Shown piece after piece: positions 42,200 through 52,605 of a DNA stretch of 64,000 bases (positions are counted from its first letter, which is position 1; each line of letters opens with the position of its first letter). Location of the stretch: NCBI GenBank assembly GCA_905178155.1, contig CAJINV010000008.1, positions 682,001 to 746,000 of the forward strand, written 5' to 3'. The position numbers and the translations under genes were made by a program. The notes beneath the pieces are model-generated. The model saw nothing but the letters and a program-made list of their open reading frames with translations, was not told where the DNA came from and ran no database searches. Source of the stretch: Amoebophrya sp. A120. Its lineage: Eukaryota; Sar; Dinophyceae; Syndiniales; Amoebophryaceae.

Positions 42200-44492
42200 A
42201 TGACGCTCGCCTCTGCCGCACGCAACACGAGTCCAGACACACACAGTGCGGGGCTATGGGCCGTCATTACCTCAGCAGACTCGCCGGCGCTCTCGCATCA
42301 GGCGCGAACATCGGCGCTAAGCGGAAAAAGCAGCCCGAGTACCGCGCAGGTCCTACCGGTTCCCCTAGTCGCAGGAGCTCCTACGTCCACCGTCGATGCA
42401 GCGCGAGCAGCCTCTCCCCGGCACCACGAGCCGACCTCCAACCGCGCTGGCAGAAACGTCCCATTTTGCGGACCACTGCTGACAGTCGTCGTGTTTTTCT
42501 TGGTGCTTCCCGAGATACCGGATTCCGCCCCCGGCGCGACGGAGCTCGGAACAGTACCCGTCATCGTCGGACGCCGTTACATATCTGTGCTCTACCTGCT
42601 GCTGATTGGAATCGTCCTTGTCGCGACAGGATATGCAATGTCGCGACGTGCTCTTCGGGGACCACGTACCAAGTACTCTTGTTTGCGTTTGTCGAGTAGA
42701 ACTTACAACAGTCAGTCACTTCCCTTTGACATGATCCATCAGCCATCGAACCGATGTTAAGCAAAAGTAGTGCGGCCGAACCTGCCGGTGTCATGGACCA
42801 CGATAATGTCACTGAAAACAGATATTTCTCCGTGGCTCAGCCCGAGCCGTTTGCTCGCGGAGCAGCAAAATCGGCGACAGCCCTGGATGTATCTGCACGA
42901 GTTGCAGAGGTGGCGGATCACCTCCTTTCAACTCCAGCCGCGGCCGAAGGCACGCACGTGGTACAGCCGGTTGCGGCACTTCCTGAAGCCATGCTGGAAG
43001 CCGGTTACAGATTGGGCCAAGAAGCAGGGCGGCATCTTGCGAACAAACTCGCAGGGGTCGCTTTCCGATCTCCGCCGGTTACAGCTCCGGCCGCTAGTGG
43101 ACAAGCTCGCGAGGAAGTTCCCCGGGAAAAGTGCCCTGGTAACGGCTAAGGAGGCACTCACAAAATCACCAACCACGCGAAAACACGACAGTAAGCGAAC
43201 CAGTACGGCGAGGAACTTTCACCGCTGGTGATCGCACACAGGAACGCTCGCACGGACCGCCGCGGACATTTTTTCTGCATTCGAAAATTGTTATCAGATT
43301 AGAAATATTACTAATCCAGATTAACTGCGGCGTTAAGTGCTCCTTCCAGTGTGTCTTCTACTGCGGATTTTTTGTCTGTAGTTTCATAAACGACGAATCT
43401 TTTGGGGATGTGGTTCCGACGGCAAGCGAGAGCAGCTTGCCGAAGGCTTCCACGGTTGGACATTCGCGTGCTGCGCGGACCTCGCCGAAGCTTCGAAAGT
43501 CAGCTGCGCGGCGAAAAATCCAGCAGAAAAAGGAAGGCGCCTTGCGGCCAAGGCAGCGTCTCGTACAACGAAAGCATGGGATAGAGCGACACCGCTTTGC
43601 GAGGCTATATGATATCTTGGATAGCAGCACGCCGGTAGCGAAAAGCGGTAACAAGAGCAGCGATATTGTGTCGCGGAGCCGAACTGCTCAAGAGGCGTTG
43701 CGCCTGCAGCCTCTACCCGTAACGACGCTTGTCACCATCGCGGTTCTCCACACGCGGCTCCTATTTGCTTTGGTCGTACTCTCCGCGGGTGCTGCCCATT
43801 TTTCTTCCCGGAAGCGAAGCGGCTTCACGGTCGAAGATGTGGCTGAGAGTGTCTCGTCCCTACGTTCGAGCCTCGCGGCCTCCGCCGTCGTTTACACGTT
43901 GGGGGTTTTCACGGCCCAGCGACTCGCTGCGATCTATCTTCCGGATCCCGAGAGCCCGCGCGCACATCACACATGGAAGAAACAAGCCGGAGCGGCAACA
44001 AGTAGCCCCGCCGCACGAGGGCGGAGCCACTCTGCTGCAGCGCACCCGCCAGTTTGCGCACGGTTTGTGTCTTCGGTTTGGCGTGCGGCGAAGCATTTTC
44101 TGCTCGGCCTGTACGGTCCGATCACCGGTGTGTTTTTGCGGCCCAAGGAGGAGCCTGCTCCACTGCCCCCCCGCGCCTCTTCGCAAGTCATAACCCGATT
44201 TCGGAACGTGGCCCCTTTGGCCCTGGGCTACGTCTGCCTGGACGTCCCGCTCTTGCTGCTCGTTCTCGTGCTCTTCGTGCTTAGCTCGGCAGCGGTCGCG
44301 GCTATTGGGCTTTTCTGTTCTGGTGCAGCAGTGTTGGGGATTCGGCGACACCTGTTCCTGCATGCGCTCCCGGAACTGTATCACGGCACTTTCTACGCGG
44401 TCCGCCTCGTGTACCAAGAGCAAAAATCGATCGCCGCCGCCCGTTGGAACCATATCAACCGCTCCAGAATTGCCGCCACCAAGTTGGGGTAA
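42200..44492 (+). CDS. Multi-pass membrane protein of unknown family
   Basis: Three exons, 42200-42665, 42771-43227 and 43382-44492, with GT-AG introns of 105 and 154 bp; 678 codons, 677 aa. Joining is in phase at both junctions (phase 1 and phase 2), which is the main evidence that the three open frames are one gene. Hydrophobic segments: LLTVVVFFLVLP and YISVLYLLLIGIVLVATGYA in exon 1, then around residues 421-445, 469-490, 545-558 and 593-625 in exon 3. Exon 2 encodes a basic, Trp- and Arg-rich cytosolic-looking region (about residues 156-308). The start is the first ATG in the exon 1 frame; an upstream exon is possible. I do not recognise the family. Confidence 0.62.
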
Positions 44493-45103
44493 GGAATAAG
44501 AAGGTTGTTCGCGGACCACAGGACTTTGCAAGTTAATGCTTGGTAAAGCTCCAGCCAAAGCCAAAGGTCGTCCTCCTCGTGCGAATTCTCTTTAAAGCGT
44601 TTTCAGAATCTCTAAAGAAAGAGAAACGATTTCATGTAAGTAGTTTCTAGCATGCATAAGCAGCTACCCGGCCTACTCGGAGAAGTTTATTGAGACTTTT
44701 TTTGCAAAGTAGTCCGCTTGTTTCCACGACCCGGGACACTAATTTGTGCGAGCAAAATCGATTATCGGCTGCAGGAACACTCCTCAGGCGCAGTCGTGTT
44801 CGCTGTGGCACCGGTTCTATTTTTCTGTGCAGAAAGTAGATCCGCAGGCAGTTTACCGCCGATTGTGCTTTTGTTTTCGAAAGCAAAATTAATGATCTCT
44901 TTCGCCGGCCACACCCACGCCGACGCCCCCGGGCACGACAGCTCCTTGTTTGACGCGATCTCATTTATTGTTCTTATTGTTTTCTATTGGTTGTTGAAGC
45001 ATCTTGACTAATTTTGCGCGTAAGTGCTGCGATACGCTTTCGTCGACATGGCGGTGGTAAAAACAAATCGCTTCTGTGCAACTTCTAGGAAGTGTTTGCA
45101 AAA
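44493..45103. other. Intergenic, with a possible 39-codon tail-anchored ORF
   Basis: About 610 bp between two plus-strand genes. ATG 44893 opens a 39-codon frame ending at 45011 with a single hydrophobic stretch (FDAISFIVLIVFYWLLKHLD). It could be a small tail-anchored protein or chance. Nothing else recognised. Confidence 0.35.
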
Positions 45104-48100
45104 ATGAAGGAGTACATAAGCAGCTATCGCGGGTTGATCTTTTTTTTCGTCGGCGCAGTCCATGTCTTCTTTGCTACGGGCGTCCAAAGCGCGGAGCAGG
45201 CAGGTGCGGAAACTGAGCAGAAGGGTCGACCGCCCGGCGCGACAAATAGGAACGATGGGTCCATCGAACAGGAGCGGTCGACGACCCCAGCGGCCCTGGC
45301 CGGGCTCCCGCAATCTGCGAGTTCCCTAGCGGAAAAGCAAGGCGTGGACAGCTACATGGAAGGACCGCGCAAGTATGTGTCGAAAGTTTTTTCCGAGGGA
45401 AGCAACACACAAGTGCGGGTGTTCGTGAACAAGGTCTGGCCGTTATCCTATGTAAAAACGTACCCACCCCAGAGTTGTAATGCAGATCTGCAAGCACCAG
45501 AGCGCTTGTCATGCGCATCCCCATGAGAAGAATTTCCAATCGTGTTTTGGAACTTGTAATGCTATAAACAGGATAAGGAGATGGATTTGTGATGCGGCTT
45601 CCCTTGCTAAACTGCACTAAACTACAGCCTGCAATTTGTCATGCGTGGTTCCCAAAACTTCAAGGTTTGTGTTGCAAAATCCCCATCTTGACTCTGGGGT
45701 GGGGACGTTTTTACTCAGAATAGCCGTCCGGAAGCCCGTCCGAAACGTACAAGTACTACGACGTTCCGCTCGCCTGCGCCCCAGACTTGGTGTATCAAAT
45801 GTAAAAATGTCTGGGTCTGGAAACTTGTGATGCTGGGTGGCGTCTCGTGACGAGGCCACAAGTGCTGGCTCAGCATGACAAGTTTCTGAGCTTCTAGGTG
45901 TTGCCTATTCTGCATGACAAACTGCGTTTCTGCATCACAGAAAAGTGGATCTCTTGGGTAACGTGCATGACAGATTTAAGAGTCATGCCAGACAAGCATG
46001 ACAAACATGCATTCTTCCAGACCCAGACATTTTTACATTTGATATGGTGTACCCCCAGCTGATGTCACTGGGACAGATAGTGAAGGGTAAGCTTAATATC
46101 TCACACCGTATGAAATTGAAGCTAAATGCATAGAATATATAAACAGATTTGATTTCTTCTGGCCACCGCGAGAGGTGAAGATATTCACTCCGCTATAATG
46201 AAGGCGCATTGATAGTTTCCACCTAACAGAATTTTTTTTTCCAATTTGAAAATTGATTGCAGTTCATTTTTGAGAACGCCAGGAGTTCTCTTCCAATTCC
46301 CCACTGGATATTTATTGTCTATCCTCTACAGGCGACCGGCTGGTCTCCAGTGCCTTTGACTTCGCCAGGCTGCCTGCGCACCTGCACGAGACGGAGTATC
46401 AAATGCAAAAATGTCTGGGTCTGGAAGATTCTGACACTTGTCATGCATGTTTTGCATGAGCCCTGATGTCTGTGATGCATACCCTAGCATCACAGATTTT
46501 TTGAGACCTTCTTGATGCCTATTCCGCATGACAAATGCCCTCTCCGCGTAGCAAAAATTACATTCCCTTTGGTACTCATGCAATACAGATTTTTTTGGAA
46601 TCCAAATGCAGCATCACGAGTTGCATTCTTCCAGACCCAGACACTTTTACATTTGATACGGAGGCAGTGGACGCGACGCAGGAGTATATTCACCAAGAAC
46701 CGGGTATGGATGTGTCAGGATCGAAATCGACAAAATCGAAAAACTTGTGATGCGTCAAATGTAGGGCACTGAAAGCCTGCACTGGGGAGCAGGCAAATGA
46801 GGCCGATTGTAAGCCTGTTTAGGGGTATACAATGCGCTGCCAGAGTAGCATGACAGGAGCAGTCTTCTTTGCCCAAACAGCATGACAGACTGGATTTGGG
46901 CGCTCCCGGAATTTGGTATGCGCCGCTTGCAAACTGAGCCTCCAACTGGTATCGATTTTATGCATCACAAGTTTTTCGATTTTGTCAACTTCGATTCTGA
47001 CACATCCATACCGGAGCGGAAGATTTGCACACGGTACTTCACGCCCGACCAGGTGACCGAGCTGAAGCAGATGGTGGACCTATCCTATGTAAAAACATAC
47101 CCACCCCAGAGTTGTCATGCAGATTTGCAATGACACGAACATTTGTGATGCGCATCCCTATGATGGGCATTTCCAGTCGTGTTTTGGAATTTGTAATGCT
47201 GTAAACAGGATACGAATCTCGATTTGTAATGCGGCTGCCCTTGCTAACCTGCACTACACTACGGGCTGCAACTTGTCATGCGTGGCGTCCAAAGCTCCTG
47301 GATCTGTGTTGCAGAAATCCCAACTTAACTATGGGGTGGGTACGTTTTTACTCAGGATAGGACCGTTTTTTTGTGGCCGAGGTGCAGGTGGACGAGTTTC
47401 CCGTGACGAGTTTCGTCGGTCTGAAACTGGACAAGGAAACCGTATGAAATGCAAAAATGTCTGGGTCTGGAAGAGTGTAAACTTGTCATGCAGGTTTTCC
47501 ATGACCCTTGAGGTCTGGAATGCAGGACCTAGCATGACGGAGTCTGTGAGGTCTCTTTCATGCCTATCCTGCGTGAGAAACTCCCTCCCAACTTGGTCGA
47601 AAGTGGACAGCTTTTGGCACTCATGCAACACAGATTTTTGCATGATTCGGATTTAGCATGACAAGTTGCAATCTTCCAGACCCAGACTTTTTTGCATTTG
47701 ATAAACCGTGAAGATCTACCAGGACATGGAGAAGCAGCAGGCGAAGGAGGCGGAAGCGGGCGGGTCCGCGCGCTACACCGCGGACCGCATGTGGGGCGAG
47801 TATCACGCCGACCTGTTTGCTGCAAATACAGGAGCAGACCCATCAACGGGGAACAAGCGTGTTGAGGACGGCATCGGCGTTGCCACGAGCAAGGAAGAGG
47901 GGGATAAGGATGGTAGCCACTTCCGTTACTTCCTGATCACGCGGTTCGAGTTATCAAGATGAAAAGTGCAGCTCCACCACCAGAAAAGCCGAACACTTTG
48001 TATGGGAAACTTGCTTCTACACGGAAACTTTTTGTATTGCATGAAGACAAGGCGACACCGGGATCGCATTGCGTTTCAGAACCTAAGCCATTAATATGCA

Positions 48101-50263
48101 ACTGCAATCAGAGAGAGCATGCATACTGTGGCGCTGTGCGACACGAAACTTTCGCTCCGCTGGCTTGAATATCTGCCATCTGCTGAGGCATGCAAGAACG
48201 TGGCAGATGTTTCCATTGGGATCTTGAAACAATGTGCCAAGCATTCCCGTACTCTGGGGTCCTCGTGGGGCGGGACGCTTTTCAACAGGATAAGGATTCA
48301 TCATCACCCACACCGGAGGCGACGTGCGGCAGGTCAAGCTGTCGCAGCCGCAGTTGTCCGACATGACGGACATTACCGAGATGCCGAAGGACGGCAGCTA
48401 CCTGAAGGCGGATTTCTCGGTGACGGTGTCCTGGTACCCGCACATCGCGAACTACCCGGAGACCCGGGAACAGGCGATCGATACGCAGATCGAAGAGAAC
48501 GACTATCACTTGTGGCACGACCTGGACCCGGACGTGGACAACGAGGCCAAACAGGCCAAGAACTGGGACTGGCTCCACCTACCCGACGCCCCGCGCTTCC
48601 AGATGAAGGTCCACTGGCTCGGCATCTTCAACGGGCTGGCGGTCATGCTGTCGATCTTCACCTTTGTCGTGTACTACTTGATCAACCACGTGAAGGAGGA
48701 CCTGCGGGAATTCGGCCTTCCCGTCGCCACCACGAGCAAGTACGCACCGGTGGAGGCACCACAGACCAGCGGTATATCAAAATAGATAAAGAGAGCACTA
48801 CTTATTCGGTGGTTTTTGCGTGTGTCTCGTATTCTTGTTTTCTGCCAGTACGTAGTTCGTCCTGATGTTTGCATCCGAGTTCGTTGGATGATAGATGTTA
48901 TTTTGCGATTATTTTGCTGGAAGTTTTTAAAATGTCACGAACAAGAATACAGAATGTTGAGAACAAGCTGTCCTTGTTACAGGTTGGAAGCTAGTCCACG
49001 CGGACGTGTTTCGTGCCCCGCCTGCGAGACTCTGGTTTTGCGCGAGCATCGGCGCAGGCACGCAATTAGCGATAATGGCGGGATTCACGATCCTTTGCGG
49101 CTGCGTCGAGCACTTCCACCAGCGCGGGTCCGTCGTGCAAACGATGGCGTATGCGTACCTGGTGTCGTCCATCTGCGGGGGCTACGTGTCGGGGAACTGG
49201 TATCAGAAGTTGGGCGGGCAAACTTGGACGCTGAACATGTTCGTCACCTGCCTCACCTTCGCGTTGCCCTGCTTCCTGGTGTGGGCAGTGTGCAACACAA
49301 TCGCGATTGCGTACCAGTCCACCGCCGCGTTTCCGTTCGGCTACATCTTGCTGCTCTTTTTTCTCTACTTTTTCGTGACCGTTCCCTTAACGCTGATCGG
49401 GTGCGCGCTGGGAAAGCAGATCGCGCTCCGCGACCTCAGGCGGAACGAGCAGGCCGCGGGTAGCTACTTTCCGTGCCGCACGAACAAGCTGGAGCGGCAG
49501 ATTCCGGGCGCCGAGGCGGGCACGCTCCTGTCCGGGGGACTCATGCTCAACGTGACACAGTGTTTCACAACCAGCTTCCTGCCCTTTGTCAGCATCTACG
49601 TCGAATTGCACTACATCTTTGACAGCATGTGGGGGCCGGCGAGGTACACGGTTTACGGGATTCTGCTGGTCAGTGTGCTCTTAACGGTGATCAACAGTTG
49701 CCTCCTCAGTTTGTTTTTTCTGTACCTGCAACTCAAGCGGGAGGACTGGCGGTGGTGGTATTACAGTGAAAAACGCCCCACTCCCAAAGTTGCAAAAATT
49801 TGTGATGCGAAGTTTCCAACTGAAAAACTTTGCCATGCATGAGAGGAGTATGAATCTTTCTGATGCAGAGCCTAGGCGTGTATCGCATCGCTTGCATGAC
49901 AATACAGATTTTTGCTATTCACGATTGGAAACCTGTGATGCTGATAGATGCAAGAGGGCAAATGTTTCATTTAGAAAGGTTTGCAACACAAATGCTCCCA
50001 AGTTCGGGGGTGGGGGCATTTTTCATTGCAATAGGTGGTGGCAAAGCTTTCTGTCCGGAGCGAGCTTCGTTTTCTGCTTCCTCCTTTACTGTTTTTACTT
50101 CTTTTTCCGGCTGGGGCACATGGATAGCTTCCTGCAAAGCAGCTTTTTCTTTCTCTACTCCTTCCTTGTCGCGTACGGGCTCTTTCTCATGATGGGCGCC
50201 CTGACATTTTTAGCGAGCGCAACATTCATGCGGTACCTATATTCGCATGTGAAAGGTGATTGA
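45104..50263 (+). CDS. Transmembrane 9 superfamily protein (TM9SF/EMP70, nonaspanin)
   Basis: Nine-span endomembrane protein with a large lumenal N-terminal domain. Eleven exons: 45104-45438, 45723-45788, 46046-46086, 46332-46390, 46658-46698, 47010-47075, 47360-47438, 47705-47944, 48297-48771, 48983-49750, 50034-50263; total exactly 800 codons. Signal peptide at residues 1-30 (GLIFFFVGAVHVFFATGVQS). Family marks: VFVNKVWPSGSPSETYKYYD, GQIVKGDRLV, VHWLGIFNGLAVMLS before the first TM, TSGWKLVHADVFRAP, GTQLAIMAG, GGYVSGNWYQKLGGQTW, VPLTLIGCALG, RQIPGAEA, FVSIYVELHYIFDSMW, EDWRWWQSFLSG, and a C-terminal YLYSHVKGD close to the usual KxD-type Golgi-retention end. Eight of ten introns are introners; 46087-46331 and 48772-48982 are GT-AG. 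Confidence 0.95.
45444..45722. mobile_element. Introner, family B, TM9SF intron 1
   Basis: Left arm TATCCTATGTAAAAACGTAC, right arm GGACGTTTTTACTCAGAATA. Direct repeat GCCGT at 45439-45443 and 45723-45727. Removal joins NKVWP to SGSPSETY. Confidence 0.9.
45795..46045. mobile_element. Introner, family A, TM9SF intron 2
   Basis: Near-perfect arms TCAAATGTAAAAATGTCTGG and complement; direct repeat GGTGTA at 45789-45794 and 46046-46051. The interior is closely similar to 3014-3264 (shared CTGAGCTT.TAGGTGTTGCC and TAGTCATGCCAGACAAGC-like stretches), so these are recent copies. Confidence 0.92.
46397..46657. mobile_element. Introner, family A, TM9SF intron 4
   Basis: Arms TATCAAATGCAAAAATGTCT and complement; direct repeat ACGGAG at 46391-46396 and 46658-46663. 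Interior resembles 6423-6775 (shared GATGTCTGTGATG and CATGACAAATGCCCTCTCCG). Confidence 0.91.
46704..47009. mobile_element. Introner, family F (50-bp arms), TM9SF intron 5
   Basis: Arms of about 50 bp: GTATGGATGTGTCAGGATCG.. at 46704-46753 and its complement, with few mismatches, at 46961-47009. Direct repeat ACCGG at 46699-46703 and 47010-47014. The only member of this arm type in the window, yet its interior also has GCATGACA motifs. Confidence 0.88.
47081..47359. mobile_element. Introner, family B, TM9SF intron 6
   Basis: Left arm TATCCTATGTAAAAACATAC, right arm GTACGTTTTTACTCAGGATA; direct repeat GGACC at 47076-47080 and 47360-47364. Interior similar to 45444-45722. Confidence 0.9.
47444..47704. 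mobile_element. Introner, family A, TM9SF intron 7
   Basis: Left arm ATGAAATGCAAAAATGTCTG, right arm CAGACTTTTTTGCATTTGAT; direct repeat ACCGT at 47439-47443 and 47705-47709. Confidence 0.9.
47948..48296. mobile_element. Introner, decayed family B-like, TM9SF intron 8
   Basis: Left TTATCAAGATGAAAAGTGCA, right GGGACGCTTTTCAACAGGAT: imperfect inverted arms. Direct repeat only TTC (47945-47947, 48297-48299). Frame demands removal (LITRF joins IITHTGG). It looks like an older copy. Confidence 0.75.
49759..50033. mobile_element. Introner, family D, TM9SF intron 10
   Basis: Left arm ATTACAGTGAAAAACGCCCC, right arm GGGGGCATTTTTCATTGCAA; direct repeat GGTGGTGG at 49751-49758 and 50034-50041. Removal gives EDWRWWQSF as in the family. 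Confidence 0.9.
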
Positions 50264-50622
50264 AGAACAAGGGACCTCCACTGGTTTGTGCTTAGAAGAA
50301 TCTATTTTACGCGCGTGCACATGATGCAAAAGCAAATTTTCAACATCTTGAAGATCAAACAGAATAATGCAAATAAGACATGACAACGCAAGCGATGCCT
50401 CTCGGACGGGAGAAAAAAAGTTCAATATATGAAGTTTCCTTTCGCCTTCGAGTTTTGTCGTCATCAATTCTCTTTTTTGACCTCGTCGTCCGCAAGTCAC
50501 ACTCTAAAATGATGTCATGTCAAATCACTGTGTAGCTGCACAAAAACCCGATATTTTCCTGAACCAGTTTGGATGTACTTTTTTTGTGAAACGATGAATG
50601 TTGTGTTTGTGAACCTCTGTAA
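50264..50622. other. Intergenic between TM9SF and secreted unknown gene
   Basis: About 360 bp. Short ORFs only, no repeat recognised. Confidence 0.5.
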
Positions 50623-51987
50623 ATGACGAATATCCCAAGAAGAAAAATGTTACCGGCTTTTTTCCTCTACATGTGCTGGGCAGCGGCCGGATTAGTGCCG
50701 TCTACCTCGTGCCACCGGACCGCGCGCGTAGTGCCTCCGGTCTATTTTCAACAACTGCGCATTGAACCTGCGCCGCCGGCTCGCACCAGGCCGTCCGTAA
50801 CGGCGCCGCCCGTTTCAGCCGTGAGTACGGTCCCGCCGGGAGGTCCTCTCTACGCCGGAAGCTTCTCTCGTGGAAGAGGGGCGTCCGACACTGCTTTTGC
50901 ACTGTACCGCGCTGCCGATGACACGGCAAGACACACGAACGAAAGGAGGAACTCGTCGCGACTTCTCCTACCGACGCCAGCAGCAGGAGCTGTTGCCAGT
51001 ATGTGCTTGAGCAGATGGGCGACGCGGGGCAAGGCGAGAAATAATAAGGTAGCACCACCGACGAGAGAGACGAGAGCTCTTGGCAGCGTAGTCGCAGAAG
51101 ATGAAGAAGAAGGCTACTACTGCAGAGCAGATGGTTGCGGAAGTCCACCCTTGCGGACACAAATTTCGGTCGAAGAGATACCGAATGAGACGGTGCCGGC
51201 ACTCTGGACTGGGGGTGGCTGCGATGGCGGTGGTGGGGGCGGAAGCACCGACATTGCGGACGCTTTTGACAGTGGCTCGCCAAAGCCAGCCAGAATCGAC
51301 GAATTTCTGGATCTCTTCGCGAAAGTGCGGGCCAAATGTGCAGGAAAAAGCTTGAAGCAGAAAATCAAAAAGGTCATTTCCAATGGAAGCTTAGCAAAGC
51401 TAAACGCGGATGGAGACACAGCTGGCCAAAAACCAAATGTAAGTGACGACTCAACAAACAACTCCGAAACGACGGCAAAATGTGATGTTCCTGGTCGAAG
51501 AGCGAATATCAGCAGCTTTGCTGATCCAACCAACCTGTTTCCCGGGGTACAATCTTCATGTCCAGCGAGCTTCACGTCTGACTTTCCTTTGACAAAAAGC
51601 GCCTGCGCGAAAGCCGTGGCGGCTGCGTTACTGGTGGCCGCACGCCAGTCCTCGGTAATGTGGAATTTGTTCGACACTGCCCAGGAACTTGAGACCGCAA
51701 TTGAAGATGTGATTTTGGGTGCGGTATCGGTGACCCCACTTCCGAATGCCGAAGAGAACAGCGAGTTTTGTTTCCGGGCAATGGAAGATCTACTGGAATA
51801 CCGGGATCGGCTTTTGGCATCCAACTCGTGTCACCTGCCGGGAGACGGCGGCCCGCTTGCGGCAGCTAAATCAGTAGTGGCAACGACCAGTGAATCGGTT
51901 TTTCCGCCTGCTGCAAAAGCGTTCCTGTTCGAAAATGGAGGAATGGTCCCGGCTGGTTCAGCAGACTACAAGCGCTTCCTCTTCTAA
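50623..51987 (+). CDS. Putative secreted protein, unknown family
   Basis: Single open frame of 454 codons from ATG, no intron needed. The first 30 residues (KMLPAFFLYMCWAAAGLVPS preceded by a basic NIPRRK) look like a signal peptide. Then an Ala/Pro/Arg-rich stretch, a Gly cluster (GGGCDGGGGGGS near residue 200), a basic helix (KSLKQKIKKVISNG near 245) and a helical C-terminal third with NLFPGVQSSCPASFTSD and ELETAIEDVILGAVS. I recognise no domain. Low-complexity content and the signal peptide fit an exported or surface protein. No introner is present even though neighbouring genes on both sides are full of them. Confidence 0.6.
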   Translation: MTNIPRRKMLPAFFLYMCWAAAGLVPSTSCHRTARVVPPVYFQQLRIEPAPPARTRPSVTAPPVSAVSTVPPGGPLYAGSFSRGRGASDTAFALYRAADDTARHTNERRNSSRLLLPTPAAGAVASMCLSRWATRGKARNNKVAPPTRETRALGSVVAEDEEEGYYCRADGCGSPPLRTQISVEEIPNETVPALWTGGGCDGGGGGGSTDIADAFDSGSPKPARIDEFLDLFAKVRAKCAGKSLKQKIKKVISNGSLAKLNADGDTAGQKPNVSDDSTNNSETTAKCDVPGRRANISSFADPTNLFPGVQSSCPASFTSDFPLTKSACAKAVAAALLVAARQSSVMWNLFDTAQELETAIEDVILGAVSVTPLPNAEENSEFCFRAMEDLLEYRDRLLASNSCHLPGDGGPLAAAKSVVATTSESVFPPAAKAFLFENGGMVPAGSADYKRFLF

Positions 51988-52605
51988 GCGTCGAAACATG
52001 CACATGTTGGTAAGTTGTGCACGCAAAAATGAACCGCGCGTCTCTCGTCGTAGACATGATATCTACTAACCGCGACGATTGGAAGAACATTTGTATGAAT
52101 TCGCTATGACGATGTCCCTGCGCAAAAAGATAAAAAGGACTACGGATTGCAAAACTCTCTATGATGTTTGCTCGCTTTTGGATTGTGTGTGTCACCAACT
52201 GCCGCGAGGCCACTGTCGCTTGTGGTCGAACAGTGGGAAGATTCAGACAGAGGTGGCTTCGCAATTTTCGATTCAGGTCACGCTTTCTTGCTATTAGTCT
52301 TCCGATGTTCCGTGGTAGTTGATGCATGAGCTTGATCTGTTTCGATTGAGTGATACGAATCGCCATCGTGGTCGCACTCTTCGCTCTCGGGGGAATCCAA
52401 ATATCGTGCTTCGTCCACCAATCGTCTATTCGTTTCAAAGTCCGTATTTTCTGTTGCAATCATATGAATTTTGTGAAACTTATTTTCGAGTGCAGTGTAG
52501 ATTGATAGAGGTGTTTTTCAACATTCTACAGAAAGTCACACCATCCTAGCTAAGAAAGCTATTCCCAATCGATTACTCTCGCGGAACGTGGACTCCAAAA
52601 AAAAG
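51988..52605. other. Intergenic between secreted unknown and CBM18 genes
   Basis: About 620 bp. A 197-codon minus-strand frame overlaps 51866-52459 but is Arg/Gln/Ser-rich, lacks family features and overlaps the end of the plus-strand gene; I treat it as chance. Confidence 0.45.

Noticed and set aside
51866-52459. 197-codon minus-strand ORF between the secreted gene and the CBM18 gene
   Set aside because: No domain, unusual composition, overlaps the end of a better plus-strand gene.
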